Shown piece by piece: positions 10,361 to 18,385 of a stretch of DNA of 64,000 nt. Position numbers and translations under genes: made by a program. The stretch is from Pseudomonas helvetica (GTDB taxonomy: Bacteria; Pseudomonadota; Gammaproteobacteria; Pseudomonadales; Pseudomonadaceae): positions 4,661,501-4,725,500 of the forward strand of contig NZ_CP150917.1 in assembly GCF_039908645.1 (NCBI RefSeq), given 5' to 3'. The notes below the pieces were generated by a model that did no database searches, was not told the DNA's origin, and worked only from the letters and a program-made list of their open reading frames with translations. How positions within the stretch are numbered: position 1 is the stretch's first letter; the number at the start of each line of letters is the position of its first letter.

Positions 10361-11254
10361 TTACAAAACCTGGACGACATCTATCCAGTTTTCAACGCGG
10401 GAAGAAGAAACCGTTGCGTCATCAAACTTATAGGGTGGCCGGTCTTCCGATCTGTCAATAGACAGATTTACGAAGTCGAACAGACTGCGATCGGCCATCT
10501 GGGAAGGGTTTACGCTTTGTAAGCTGTGAAAAATATTTTCCACGCACCCGGGATTTACCGAGTCCCACTCCGCAATCATCGATTTAATTTTTTTCCTTTG
10601 GAGATTCTCTTGTGAGCCGCAGAGATTACATGGAATGATCGGATACGCACTATCAGCAGCGACCTTCGCTACATCTTTTTCTCGGCAATAGGCGAGCGGC
10701 CGAATAACGATATTCCTCTTATCGTCACTGAGAAGTTTAGGCGGCATCCCTTTCATCTGCGCTTGGAAAAACATGTTGAGAAATAAGGTCTCAACCATAT
10801 CATCCATATGATGTCCAAGCGCCAATTTAGTAGCCCCTATTCCCTCGGCAAAACTATAAAGCGTACCCCTTCTGAGTCTTGAACAAAGAGAGCAGGTTGT
10901 TTTACCCTCAGGAATCTTTTGCTTGACGACTGAATAAGTATCTTTGTCAATTATATAATAATCAATCCCTTTACTCTCAAAAAACTCAGGCAAAATATGC
11001 TCAGGAAACCCAGGTTGCTTCTGATCAAGATTTACGGCTACAACGCTAAATTTTATGTGCGCAACGCGCTGGAGGTGTAGCAGCGCATCCAGCATTACAA
11101 ATGAATCTTTGCCACCACTTACGCACACCATAACTTTATCGCCGTCGTCGATCATTGCGTAATCTACAACAGCCTTTCCGACATTACCACGCAGCTTTTT
11201 ACGACGAAGCTCTGCCGCCTTATTTAATTGAGCTGTACTTTCATCTATCATCAT
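10361..11254 (-). CDS. ttcA: Complete island-borne TtcA (second tRNA 2-thiocytidine synthetase)
   Basis: A 297-aa full-length TtcA homologue that would thiolate C32 of certain tRNAs. The PP-loop VSGGKDSF is at about residues 45-52. Both CxxC motifs ([22 protein letters not shown]) are intact, as are the [10 protein letters not shown] and VIRPLAYC blocks. It is clearly divergent from the interrupted copy (for example [13 protein letters not shown] against [14 protein letters not shown]) and AT-richer, and has a ~20-residue C-terminal extension ending in [11 protein letters not shown]. It therefore looks like an imported orthologue rather than a duplicate of the local gene. It lies in the same orientation as ttcA and starts about 1 kb inside the junction. 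I infer that it compensates for the insertional loss. Confidence 0.93.
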   Translation of the reverse strand: MMIDESTAQLNKAAELRRKKLRGNVGKAVVDYAMIDDGDKVMVCVSGGKDSFVMLDALLHLQRVAHIKFSVVAVNLDQKQPGFPEHILPEFFESKGIDYYIIDKDTYSVVKQKIPEGKTTCSLCSRLRRGTLYSFAEGIGATKLALGHHMDDMVETLFLNMFFQAQMKGMPPKLLSDDKRNIVIRPLAYCREKDVAKVAADSAYPIIPCNLCGSQENLQRKKIKSMIAEWDSVNPGCVENIFHSLQSVNPSQMADRSLFDFVNLSIDRSEDRPPYKFDDATVSSSRVENWIDVVQVL

Positions 11255-11710
11255 AGCTTTAAGCTCCTACCAATAACTTAGAAGTTTAGAAATAACCCCA
11301 ATGAAAAAAACACGCCACCTAAAACATCCACATTCTTGCAACGAGTTCAGATAGCTAATTAACGCAAAAACAAAGAACAGAAAGCCCATAACAAATAACA
11401 TACATTAACACAGACACTTCACATCTTATCTAGACGCTTAAAACTCGAAAATGAGATAAAGCGAACGATATCTGACTTGGCTGCATCATAACAAGATTGT
11501 GTCTACGTTTTAAGTGCACCCTGACCAACGATCGTTTTCAGCTTCGCTAGGGCGCCTCAGTGATTGACTACATCGCGGAGTACTGCTGGTGACCAGGGTT
11601 GATTGGCCTCAAAGACACTCATGGCGACAGATCATCCTCTACCATTTGGGACGGCAGCAGACGCCATCAGTGCAGCTGGGATCATCAAGCGCACGTAACG
11701 TCGTTGGTGA
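11255..11710. other. AT-rich intergenic region upstream of the island ttcA
   Basis: About 450 bp without a convincing gene. It should contain the promoter of the island ttcA (reading left). I see no clear inverted repeat, RNA gene or mobile-element end before the IS3 remnant begins near 11711. Confidence 0.5.
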
Positions 11711-11811
11711 TTGCAGCGTTATCGGGACTGTGATTGGGCGCTGTCGAACAAGCCGGATGCGGATCTGGTCATCAAGGCGTTGGACATGGCTTACGAACAG
11801 TGTGGCAAGCC
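11711..11811 (+). pseudogene. Remnant of an IS3-family transposase (OrfB)
   Basis: The frame reads RDCDWALSNKPDADLVIKAL followed by a DMAYEQCGKP-like tail. This is the catalytic-core style of IS3-family OrfB, where it is normally followed by a HSDQGSQY block. Here the homology stops at GKP and joins unrelated sequence, so only about 30 codons survive. Confidence 0.7.
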
Positions 11812-12150
11812 TCATCTGCCGAGAAAAGGATTAGTCCATATCGTCAATGAGCTCGCGTGTCGCGGCTTGTGTGATCCGCTTTTACCGGGTACGGACGATA
11901 GCGATGACCTGATCCGTGCCTTTCGGCTGAAAATAGGCCAAGCAGCGGATACTGTCCGTCGAGTAACGACTGATCGACAACTGATCATCTTGCTCGACGC
12001 GATCGATAACGCCGGCGAACAGGCGAAAGACCGAGGCGAACCGTCTTTTCCAGAACTGCTGCTTGCAAGCATAAGTCACGGCGGTGCGCTCACGGGAGTA
12101 CAACTAGTCGTTAGTTCGCGCACTCATCGACGCGTAGCTGCGACCGGGGG
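11812..12150 (+). pseudogene. Fragment of a STAND/NACHT-like NTPase
   Basis: In frame with the IS3 scrap follows about 110 residues with LLDAIDNAGEQA and GVQLVVSSRTHRR. The first looks like a Walker B strand (hydrophobic strand ending in D) and the second like the sensor-1/Arg strand of STAND ATPases such as NACHT or Avs-type proteins. No Walker A segment or sensor repeats remain; sequence after about 12150 becomes transposase-like. It is a relic, probably of an antiphage or signalling NTPase. The family call is by motif only. Confidence 0.45.
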
Positions 12151-12179
12151 GAGCTGCATGCGAAAAGTTCGAGTAAAAG

Positions 12180-12306
12180 CCGTTCACTATCCAAGAAACT
12201 GGCGAGTTTCTGCGCCAGCGTCTCGATGGGCACACTGAAGCCAGGACTCACGTGTACAGCCCCGATCACGAGGTAATCATCGGCTACAACGTGCAGAGCC
12301 ATCAGC
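12180..12306 (+). pseudogene. Possible transposase scrap (IS1182-like)
   Basis: One frame reads TIQETGEFLRQRL and then VIIGYNVQSA, which resembles the YNVQ motif region of IS1182-type transposases. It is short, bounded by frame changes, and directly joined to the IS66 remnant. Weak evidence. Confidence 0.35.
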
Positions 12307-12600
12307 AGAGCCTTGGACTACAGCCTGAAACGCTGGACTGCGCTGTCGCGCTATCTCGAAGACGGGGCCTTGCCCAATGATTGGGCCGAGAACCAGATCC
12401 GGTCGTGGGCCGTGGGTCGTAAGAACTAGTTTTTGCAGGTTCGCTGCGCAGCGATAAACGGGCGGCGGCGATCATGAATTTGATCCAGTCAGCGCGACTC
12501 AACAGGCATGATCCGTATGCTTATTTGAAGGACGTCCTCACGCGCCTGCCGATGCAGCGGGCCAGTAATATGGCGCAGTAGCTGGCGCATAACTGGTAAC
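12306..12600 (+). pseudogene. IS66-family transposase (TnpC) C-terminal remnant
   Basis: The sequence reads YSLKRWTALSRYLEDGALP, NQIRSWAVGRKN, then after a TAG/frame shift FAGSLRSDKRAAAIMNLIQS and DPYAYLKDVLTRLP. These are the signature C-terminal blocks of IS66 TnpC in order. A stop at 12427, a frame change and loss of the N-terminal ~400 residues show that it is dead. Confidence 0.85.
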
Positions 12601-12913
12601 CGATTTAGTCGCGCAAGACGGGGCGGCGCCAACAGCTGTCGCAGTATAAAAAATAGCCCGCGTAAAAAGGGTTGTATAAACCTTTCTGGATCTATCTATC
12701 TTCATAGCCGTTCAATATCCGGAGAAATAAATGAAGAAGATGACAGCTGAATTATCCGGTTGATATAAGAAGATTCTTAAAATCAGAAGCGTCGAGCTGA
12801 CAGGGTTTAGTGCGCACTCGTAAAAGCGTCCGTCGCTGCAAGATACTGTAACAACTTAAATTTGGCATGGAATGCAATTGCAAGTCCAATAGCCCCTTTA
12901 CAGGGAGACAGCC
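12601..12913. other. Intergenic region, nothing recognised
   Basis: About 310 bp after the IS66 remnant. Scattered short frames only, with no clear RNA gene. The last bases include CAGGGAG, which serves as the ribosome site for the next small ORF. Confidence 0.4.
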
Positions 12914-13045
12914 ATGCTTACCACTCAACTGATTTTGTTGGTCGTTTTTGGAGTCGTCGTCACCGCTTGGGGTGCCAGACTAGATATAAATAATCACAGG
13001 AAGGAAAAAGAAGCTCAGCGAGCACAGAACAACGATCAGCACTAA
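12914..13045 (+). CDS. Small single-pass membrane protein
   Basis: A 43-codon ORF starting MLTTQLILLVVFGVVVTAW, with a hydrophobic helix at about residues 5-20 and a charged tail (NNHRKEKEAQRAQNNDQH). CAGGGAG lies about 6-8 nt before the ATG. Composition and start signal make it a plausible small membrane protein of the kind often found in metal-response cassettes. No family recognised. Confidence 0.45.
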   Translation: MLTTQLILLVVFGVVVTAWGARLDINNHRKEKEAQRAQNNDQH

Positions 13046-13122
13046 TCCCGCGTCATAAGCAACTAATAAAAGATCAGCGCTAGTTGAGTTCCCCTTTTTT
13101 AGCCTCGGCTGTTGGTGCCAGC

Positions 13123-13311
13123 TCATCCCGCAACCCAAGTAATAATGCCATCGGCACACGGTGCGCCCTTGTTGCTGACTACGCGCTGAAACGCACGCTT
13201 AAGGTTGACGGGTGCAACCACCCGCGCCATAAGCGTGTCCGACTCCGCGATCGTCCACGTCACGGACGCCGTCGATGCTTGACCCGTGTCAGAGTCTTCC
13301 TCGGATACCAT
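13123..13311 (-). pseudogene. Remnant of group II intron reverse transcriptase (N-terminus)
   Basis: The frame contains LMARVVAPVNLKRAFQRV and NKGAPCADGI. This is close to the N-terminal block of group II intron maturases (LM.RV....NL..A..RV..NKGA.GVDGM). Only about 60 codons remain, with no YADD block nearby, so it is a fossil. The flanking bases 13046-13122 and 13312-13580 show no other gene. Confidence 0.65.
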
Positions 13312-13580
13312 CCGGGACTCGGAGTAACAGTTTTCTTTTGGAATATAATCTGCGTTTCACATGCTTCCTTCAGATTCGCAGTCACCCGCGACACCCGTAC
13401 CTCTGGCTTCTTCCCCTTGCCGGGAGTACAGAGAGTTTCTCCACCAAGTCACCAGCGGGGCCACCACAGCCAAGCTGGTTGCGCTAACGAGCAACGCCCG
13501 TATTATCGCGCGCTAAATTAAACACCAAATCCAAGTTAGCCGAGTGTAAAAGAAGTGAATGTCGGGAACGGCTCGAATGA

Positions 13581-13805
13581 TCAGATATCGGGCTGTTGCT
13601 TCTGTTCAATAGTGTCTGCTGCAGAAGAATCGTTGTATTTGGTCTGGGCTGCCAAGGCCTTTTGCGCGGCGTCAGTGTGGGCCTCCACCTGGCTGGCCTG
13701 GAACGCCTCCCAACGGGCGCGGGCCCGGTCAGAACCGTCTTCGGCAAAGGCAGCGGCAGAGATGACGGACAATAGGCCGGCCATGACAAGGGTGGACAGT
13801 TTCAT
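13581..13805 (-). CDS. Small secreted protein, PtrA-like
   Basis: A 74-aa protein with signal peptide MKLSTLVMAGLLSVISAAAF (cleavage after AFA) and a short polar mature region starting EDGSDRARARWEAFQ. Size, signal and the GSDR-A-R segment resemble the small copper-responsive PtrA-type periplasmic proteins of Pseudomonas. The upstream extension to 13955 is out of keeping with the signal peptide. It is transcribed downstream of a DUF2790 gene with a gap of about 100 bp. Function inferred only from family and context. Confidence 0.6.
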   Translation of the reverse strand: MKLSTLVMAGLLSVISAAAFAEDGSDRARARWEAFQASQVEAHTDAAQKALAAQTKYNDSSAADTIEQKQQPDI

Positions 13806-13908
13806 AGAATTAATTTCCTGAGGTAATAACGGAGGGTGTCGCTTGGGCGATATGAAATTTATAAATGGCACTTTAGGAAGTGTCGTTATTAATTGACCGC
13901 AGTGATCA

Positions 13909-14163
13909 TCAGTTTTCGTTCGGGCAACCTCCTTGAACCAGATAGTCCAAAACATGCTCCCGCCCCTGATGGTCCAGGTAATCGAGACGTGCGGGAATCA
14001 CACCGCACTGGCCCGATGTATCAGTAACTGATATGACTTTTGCGATATCCATAGAAACATAGAAGCCAGTCTTATCGTGAATCACCGGTGAATTCTCAGT
14101 AGTATCGGCAAAAACTAAACCGCTGGTGAGCAAGGTAGCAAATCCAAGCATAAACAACTTCAT
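13909..14163 (-). CDS. DUF2790-type small periplasmic protein
   Basis: An 84-aa protein with an N-terminal signal (MKLFMLGFATLLTSGLVFA). The mature part has MDIAKVISVTDTSGQCGVIP, then YLDHQGREHVLDYLVQGGC. The two conserved Cys and the DIAKVISVTDTS block match the DUF2790 family, small Pseudomonas proteins often induced by copper. It is paired with the PtrA-like gene and sits next to the RiPP copper operon, which supports a metal-stress role. Confidence 0.75.
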   Translation of the reverse strand: MKLFMLGFATLLTSGLVFADTTENSPVIHDKTGFYVSMDIAKVISVTDTSGQCGVIPARLDYLDHQGREHVLDYLVQGGCPNEN

Positions 14164-14774
14164 TTAATTACCTCTATATTTTTGTAGTTTCTTGTTAGCT
14201 GATAATGAGCCTACAGCAACTAACCCGACAGAAATAATCTACGAACAGAACAATGACAAAGTTATAGTTCAATCTCGCCCCATCTTAAGATTCATGAGCT
14301 GTAACTGCATGAGATGTGTATAGGGCTAATGAGCCGAACACTCACAATTGAGATACCGCCTAGAAAAGTCTGATTCCCCATCGGGATGAAAGGAAGGAAC
14401 GACCTCCTGAGACAAGTTCAGCGCGAAAAAAGGGACGACAAATGACCATGGTATTTCCATTAGCAAGTAATGCGGGATGAGTCGGTGATTAATTCGAATT
14501 TATTCTTCCACTTTCACCCGACATGCACGATGACATTTTTCGCATGTGCGCCATGCCCTATCGGCATGGCTTGCGTCCCCCTGCCCAACGAGAGTTTGAA
14601 ATCTACCTATGCGGCAACATCGCCTTAATGCATACCAAAAAGGCATGCGACCTATCAAAAACAAGCAATGGTGCATATGTCAGCTATCGATAACGATGTG
14701 TCACACCTCATTGGTGCTGCTCGGCACCACTCGGTGACCCGCACATTCCACTTCAGTCCGCTTGGAGCTTCACT
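14164..14774. other. 610-bp divergent promoter region
   Basis: It lies between the DUF2790 gene (leftward) and the bufferin-type operon (rightward) and should hold both promoters. I see no gene, and no operator I can name with confidence. A small inverted repeat, gccatgccctatcggcatggc, is at 14549-14569 (gccatgcc/ggcatggc), about 205 bp before the MBL start. Confidence 0.5.
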
Positions 14775-15710
14775 GTGAAAACAATCTTGCGAATCGCCAC
14801 CGCTCTTAGTTTGGCGGCACTCTCCTGCGGTGCATCCGCCGCTACAACTAGCTGTGACACATCGCATTCCATGAGCATTCAACTGCTCGGTTCTGGTGGC
14901 CCAATCTCTGACGACGCTCGTGCATCATCGGGGGAGATAGTCTGGATTGATGGAAAGTCGCGACTGCTCATTGACGCTGGCGGTGGTACGTACCTGCGCT
15001 TTGGCCAGGCGCATGCCCGATTGGAAGACCTGAACTTCATCGGCATTTCGCATTTCCACACAGACCATAGCGTCGACTTACCCGCCATCTTGAAGGGCGC
15101 GTATTTTATGGCCTCGGGTCACACAACCGCACTGGTCGGTCCGGATGGATCTGACTCATTCCCGAGCATGACGGAATTCTTCCATGACACGTTTGCTGCC
15201 AAAACGGGCTCGTTTGCCTATCTCGAGGGTCTGCATGATGGTAGTGATGGGCTGAATCTAAAGATCAGCCCGATTATCAACGTGGATCGCCACGCCGAGA
15301 AAGCCTCCCTCGTCTATCAAGACGCCGAGGTTAAGGTTTATGCGTACGGCATTCCGCACGGTGATGTGCCGACCTTGGCATTTCGCATCGAAGGCAAGTG
15401 CGGCACGATCGTGATCTCCGCGGATCAGAACGGCAGCCGTGCCGGGTTCGTCGACTTTGCCAAGGGCGCTGACATTTTGGTTATGCCAGCTGCCATCGAT
15501 GACGATGCCGACGACACCTCTAAATTCCTCCATGCAACACCCACGGTCGTTGGCAAGATTGCCGCAGCCGTCAATCCCAAAATGCTCATCCTCAATCACT
15601 TCATGGGTAAGTCTTTGAAGAATAAGGATAGCAACGTCGAAATTATCAAACGCTACTACCACGGCCCGGTTTACGCAGGTCGTGATCTGTCGCGCTTCGA
15701 AATGCCATGA
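14775..15710 (+). CDS. Secreted MBL-fold metallohydrolase, first gene of the RiPP operon
   Basis: A 311-aa protein. Signal peptide residues 1-22 (MKTILRIATALSLAALSCGA...), then a metallo-beta-lactamase fold with the metal motif HFHTDH at 93-98, a later His in GIPHGDVP, Asp in VISADQNG, and His in LILNHFMGK. These supply a full dinuclear site. The gene ends 14 nt before the precursor peptide gene and leads the operon. Such a periplasmic MBL protein is not among the usual BufABCD/HvfABC set, so its role (processing, thiol or metal handling) is unknown. Start ATG 14775 is preceded only by a weak ribosome site. Confidence 0.85.
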   Translation: MKTILRIATALSLAALSCGASAATTSCDTSHSMSIQLLGSGGPISDDARASSGEIVWIDGKSRLLIDAGGGTYLRFGQAHARLEDLNFIGISHFHTDHSVDLPAILKGAYFMASGHTTALVGPDGSDSFPSMTEFFHDTFAAKTGSFAYLEGLHDGSDGLNLKISPIINVDRHAEKASLVYQDAEVKVYAYGIPHGDVPTLAFRIEGKCGTIVISADQNGSRAGFVDFAKGADILVMPAAIDDDADDTSKFLHATPTVVGKIAAAVNPKMLILNHFMGKSLKNKDSNVEIIKRYYHGPVYAGRDLSRFEMP

Positions 15711-15724
15711 CTCAGGAGCATCCA

Positions 15725-16027
15725 ATGAAACACACCTTCGCACTATCCATCGCCGTAGCTTCGCTCGCCTCGCTCGCCGTCATCAGCCAGCCGGCTCACG
15801 CCGGTGAAACCCCACCACCGGCCACTGCCAAGACCACCACGGGTGGTGGCAAGTGTGCCAGCGGTAAGTGCGGCACCGAGAAGATCTACGGCCAGGCCAA
15901 ACTCAGTCAGGACCCACAGGGTCGCTTGGTCCGCACACGTGACGGTAAATGTGGCCTGACCGCTGAGGGTTACGACATCGCCGAAACGACCCAGAAGAAG
16001 CTCTCCGAAGGGGTTTGTGGCCAATGA
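15725..16027 (+). CDS. Bufferin/HvfA-type RiPP precursor
   Basis: A 100-aa secreted peptide. Signal residues 1-26 end in SQPAHA, then a Thr/Pro/Gly linker. Four Cys lie in the contexts GGKCAS, SGKCGT, DGKCGLT and EGVCGQ. These EGKCG-like motifs are those modified by MNIO (DUF692) enzymes in the bufferin and HvfA families to copper-binding heterocycles. It overlaps the MNIO gene through ATGA. Known family role: periplasmic copper sequestration. Which Cys are modified here cannot be told from sequence. Confidence 0.82.
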   Translation: MKHTFALSIAVASLASLAVISQPAHAGETPPPATAKTTTGGGKCASGKCGTEKIYGQAKLSQDPQGRLVRTRDGKCGLTAEGYDIAETTQKKLSEGVCGQ

Positions 16028-16857
16028 TCATCCAAGGACGAGGGCTTGGGCTCCGACGTGAGTTTGCCTCGTCTCTCGCCAACGGCCCCATCCGGAATGA
16101 CTTCGACTTTTTGGAAGTCGTACCCGACAACTGGATGGGGTTGGGTGGAGAGAGCATGGAACAACTCGACGCCATCGCGGATAAATATCCAATGGTTGCA
16201 CACAGCTTGAGCCTGTCCATCGGCGACGCACAACCGCTGGATATGAATTACTTGAGCGCAGTGAAGACCTTCCTGGACAACTACGACATTGCGATCTATA
16301 GCGATCACGTCAGCATGTCACGCGATAGCCGCGGCTACCTTTACGAGCTGATTCCGGTAAGTCGCACGCAGGCCAGCCTGCAGCTGATGGTCGATAAGAT
16401 CAAGGCAGTGCAGGATTACCTGTCCCGGCGTATCGCGCTGGAGAACATCTCCTACTACTACGATGAGGAGGGGCAGATGGCCGAGACCGAATTCATCGCT
16501 CGGCTGATCGACGCCTCAAGCTGCGGACTGCTATTGGATGTCAACAATGCGTATGTGAACTCGCGCAATCACGGATTCGATCCGCACGCATTCATAGATG
16601 CATTACCAACGGATGCGGTGACTTACTTTCACGTTGCCGGCCATCTGGATAATGGTCCTCAAGAGCGGGTCCTGGATACCCATGGAACCGACGTTTCGGT
16701 CGCCGTGCTTAATCTGGGTGCCTATGCGGTTCATCGGTTCGGTGAGCAGCCCATTGTGCTGGAGCGCGACAACAATATACCCAGCCTTGACGAGCTATGT
16801 GAGGAACTGCGCGGCATCCATGAGGCCATGACCGGCTCGACCGGGAAACTGCAATGA
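16024..16857 (+). CDS. MNIO (DUF692) RiPP-modifying enzyme, BufB/HvfB-like
   Basis: A 277-aa TIM-barrel multinuclear non-haem iron oxidative enzyme. Motifs: GLGLRREF at the N-terminus, PDNWMG, ALENISYYY, LLLDVNNAYVNSRNHGFDP, FHVAGH and DTHGTDVS, which carry the His/Asp/Glu/Asn iron ligands of DUF692. It oxidises Cys residues of the adjacent precursor. The start ATG 16024 overlaps the precursor stop, and its end overlaps the DUF2063 gene by 4 nt, so the three are coupled. Confidence 0.9.
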   Translation: MIIQGRGLGLRREFASSLANGPIRNDFDFLEVVPDNWMGLGGESMEQLDAIADKYPMVAHSLSLSIGDAQPLDMNYLSAVKTFLDNYDIAIYSDHVSMSRDSRGYLYELIPVSRTQASLQLMVDKIKAVQDYLSRRIALENISYYYDEEGQMAETEFIARLIDASSCGLLLDVNNAYVNSRNHGFDPHAFIDALPTDAVTYFHVAGHLDNGPQERVLDTHGTDVSVAVLNLGAYAVHRFGEQPIVLERDNNIPSLDELCEELRGIHEAMTGSTGKLQ

Positions 16858-17513
16858 ACGTTCGCATCGCACCAGAGGTCACCAGCGAAGCAGAGCGTCG
16901 GTGTCAGGCCGTTCGCCGCGGTGATCTCGGCCCGTATGGAGAGTTGGTCCGGGTGAACGCGCAAGAGCTAGTCACCACGATGTTCCCACGGTTTACCCAA
17001 CATCGCGGTGCCGAGCGCCTGCGCCAGGATATCGACGCATTTTACAAATGCTTTGGCGCAACGCGGGCCGAATTCATTCACCTTGCGACCGAGTTTGTCC
17101 GCTTCATGCAGCCGCGCCTGCCGCCAGGTATCGGGCGGCCCCTTATCGAGTACGAATGGATGCTGTTTGACGTAGAGGTCGATAAGACCCCAGTCCCCTA
17201 TCCCGATGGACAGGAGGCGCGTCGCCCAACCCATGTTTACCTCAACCCCACCGTGCGATGGCTGGCCACTCCCTTTGATCTGCATACGGACGACCAACAT
17301 GCGGCGCAGGCACTGCTAAACCACGATGCGCCTTATGCCTATGCCATCTTTCGCACATTCGACCATAGGGTCATGACGCGAAGGCTTTCAAATCACGACA
17401 TCGCAGAACTGTCCTCCTTCACAGACGGCGAGCGGCTCATATCGCCACAAGAGTCAGCACACTGGTTCACCCACGCGCTTGCGCACGAACTCATTACTTC
17501 ACACCACGAATAG
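16854..17513 (+). CDS. DUF2063-type RiPP partner protein, BufC/HvfC-like
   Basis: A 219-aa soluble protein that partners the MNIO enzyme. It is not membrane-bound and has no signal. Its position (ATGA overlap with the MNIO gene) and length fit the DUF2063 partner that binds the precursor and helps present it. Its own sequence is divergent: the usual N-terminal DUF2063 block is only weakly apparent, and the C-terminal half (DHRVMTRRLSNHDIAELSSF) resembles an HTH-like fold seen in HvfC. Assigned mainly by context. Confidence 0.75.
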   Translation: MNVRIAPEVTSEAERRCQAVRRGDLGPYGELVRVNAQELVTTMFPRFTQHRGAERLRQDIDAFYKCFGATRAEFIHLATEFVRFMQPRLPPGIGRPLIEYEWMLFDVEVDKTPVPYPDGQEARRPTHVYLNPTVRWLATPFDLHTDDQHAAQALLNHDAPYAYAIFRTFDHRVMTRRLSNHDIAELSSFTDGERLISPQESAHWFTHALAHELITSHHE

Positions 17514-17525
17514 TAAGGCATCACC

Positions 17526-18116
17526 ATGGCTAAACTGATCGCACTTCTGAATCGCGGCCTCGAAAAGTCCAAAAAGTTGGATTTCGTAGCGCTCCTTTCC
17601 ATCCGTTTGTATCTGCTGCCGACCCTCTACGAGGGCGCCCACGCCAAAGTTACCGGCTTCAGTGGACTGGTCGAGTGGTTCGCCACTCCAGCGGCTCAAG
17701 GCGGTCTCGGCATGCCTTTGCCCACGCTGATGGCCACGCTTGCTACGGGAACCGAAGTAGCAGGACTGATCTGCATTGCCCTGGGTCTGTTCACCCGCAT
17801 CGTCACTATCCCATTGGCGATATTGATGACCGTCGCCGGTCTGGCTGTCCATTGGTCCCACGGCTGGGCCGCGATTGCCGACAAATCCACCGAAGCCAGT
17901 ATGCGGCTCAGTGGTCTCATGACTTGGCTGCAACAATCCTTTCCGGGCCGCTTCAACTATGTAACGGAATTGGGTGACCCAATAATCCTCAACAACGGCA
18001 TCGAATTCACGGTGACCTACGCCATCATGATTATGGTGCTGTTCTTCTATGGCGCAGGTCGCTATGTCAGCGCAGACCATTGGCTGGCCAAGATCTTCCC
18101 GCGCTGGCCGAAGTGA
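17526..18116 (+). CDS. DoxX-family membrane protein, BufD/HvfX-like
   Basis: A 196-aa protein with four hydrophobic helices. RLYLLPTLYEGAHAK (DoxX helix 1 with the family Arg) is at about 27-41, then helices around GTEVAGLICIALGLF, IVTIPLAILMTVAGLAVHW and TYAIMIMVLFFYGAG. DoxX proteins are the usual last gene of bufferin/Hvf operons. Predicted role: membrane redox partner for the copper peptide pathway. It lies 12 nt after the DUF2063 gene and is followed by a terminator at 18257. Confidence 0.85.
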   Translation: MAKLIALLNRGLEKSKKLDFVALLSIRLYLLPTLYEGAHAKVTGFSGLVEWFATPAAQGGLGMPLPTLMATLATGTEVAGLICIALGLFTRIVTIPLAILMTVAGLAVHWSHGWAAIADKSTEASMRLSGLMTWLQQSFPGRFNYVTELGDPIILNNGIEFTVTYAIMIMVLFFYGAGRYVSADHWLAKIFPRWPK

Positions 18117-18256
18117 CCATATAGCTAGCGTGGCGGTTCGATTCAGGACGCGCCAGGTAGCCCCTTGGTCAATGTCACCAGGCATTTTCATCAACGGCCG
18201 GCGACGGGTAACAGCTAAACCCAAGCCGGGCCCGTGGGTTCCGTTTAATTAGCTTT

Positions 18257-18286
18257 GGGCTGAGTTCGCTACTCAGCCCTTTTTTT
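18257..18286 (+). terminator. Rho-independent terminator of the RiPP operon
   Basis: Stem gggctgag (18257-18264) and ctcagccc (18272-18279), 7-nt loop, followed by a run of T (18280-18286). Strong signal. Confidence 0.92.
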
Positions 18287-18385
18287 GCCTCTTCACAAAG
18301 TTCCAAAAGACACAGAAACGAGAACGCCATTTGATTGATGATATTCGCGCGAGCACATACATCTGATAAGGCGCTCTCATCCGGC

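Noticed and set aside
13084-13521. 145-codon frame over the intron relic
   Set aside because: It is the antisense of the maturase remnant and reads as low-quality Arg/His/Pro sequence.
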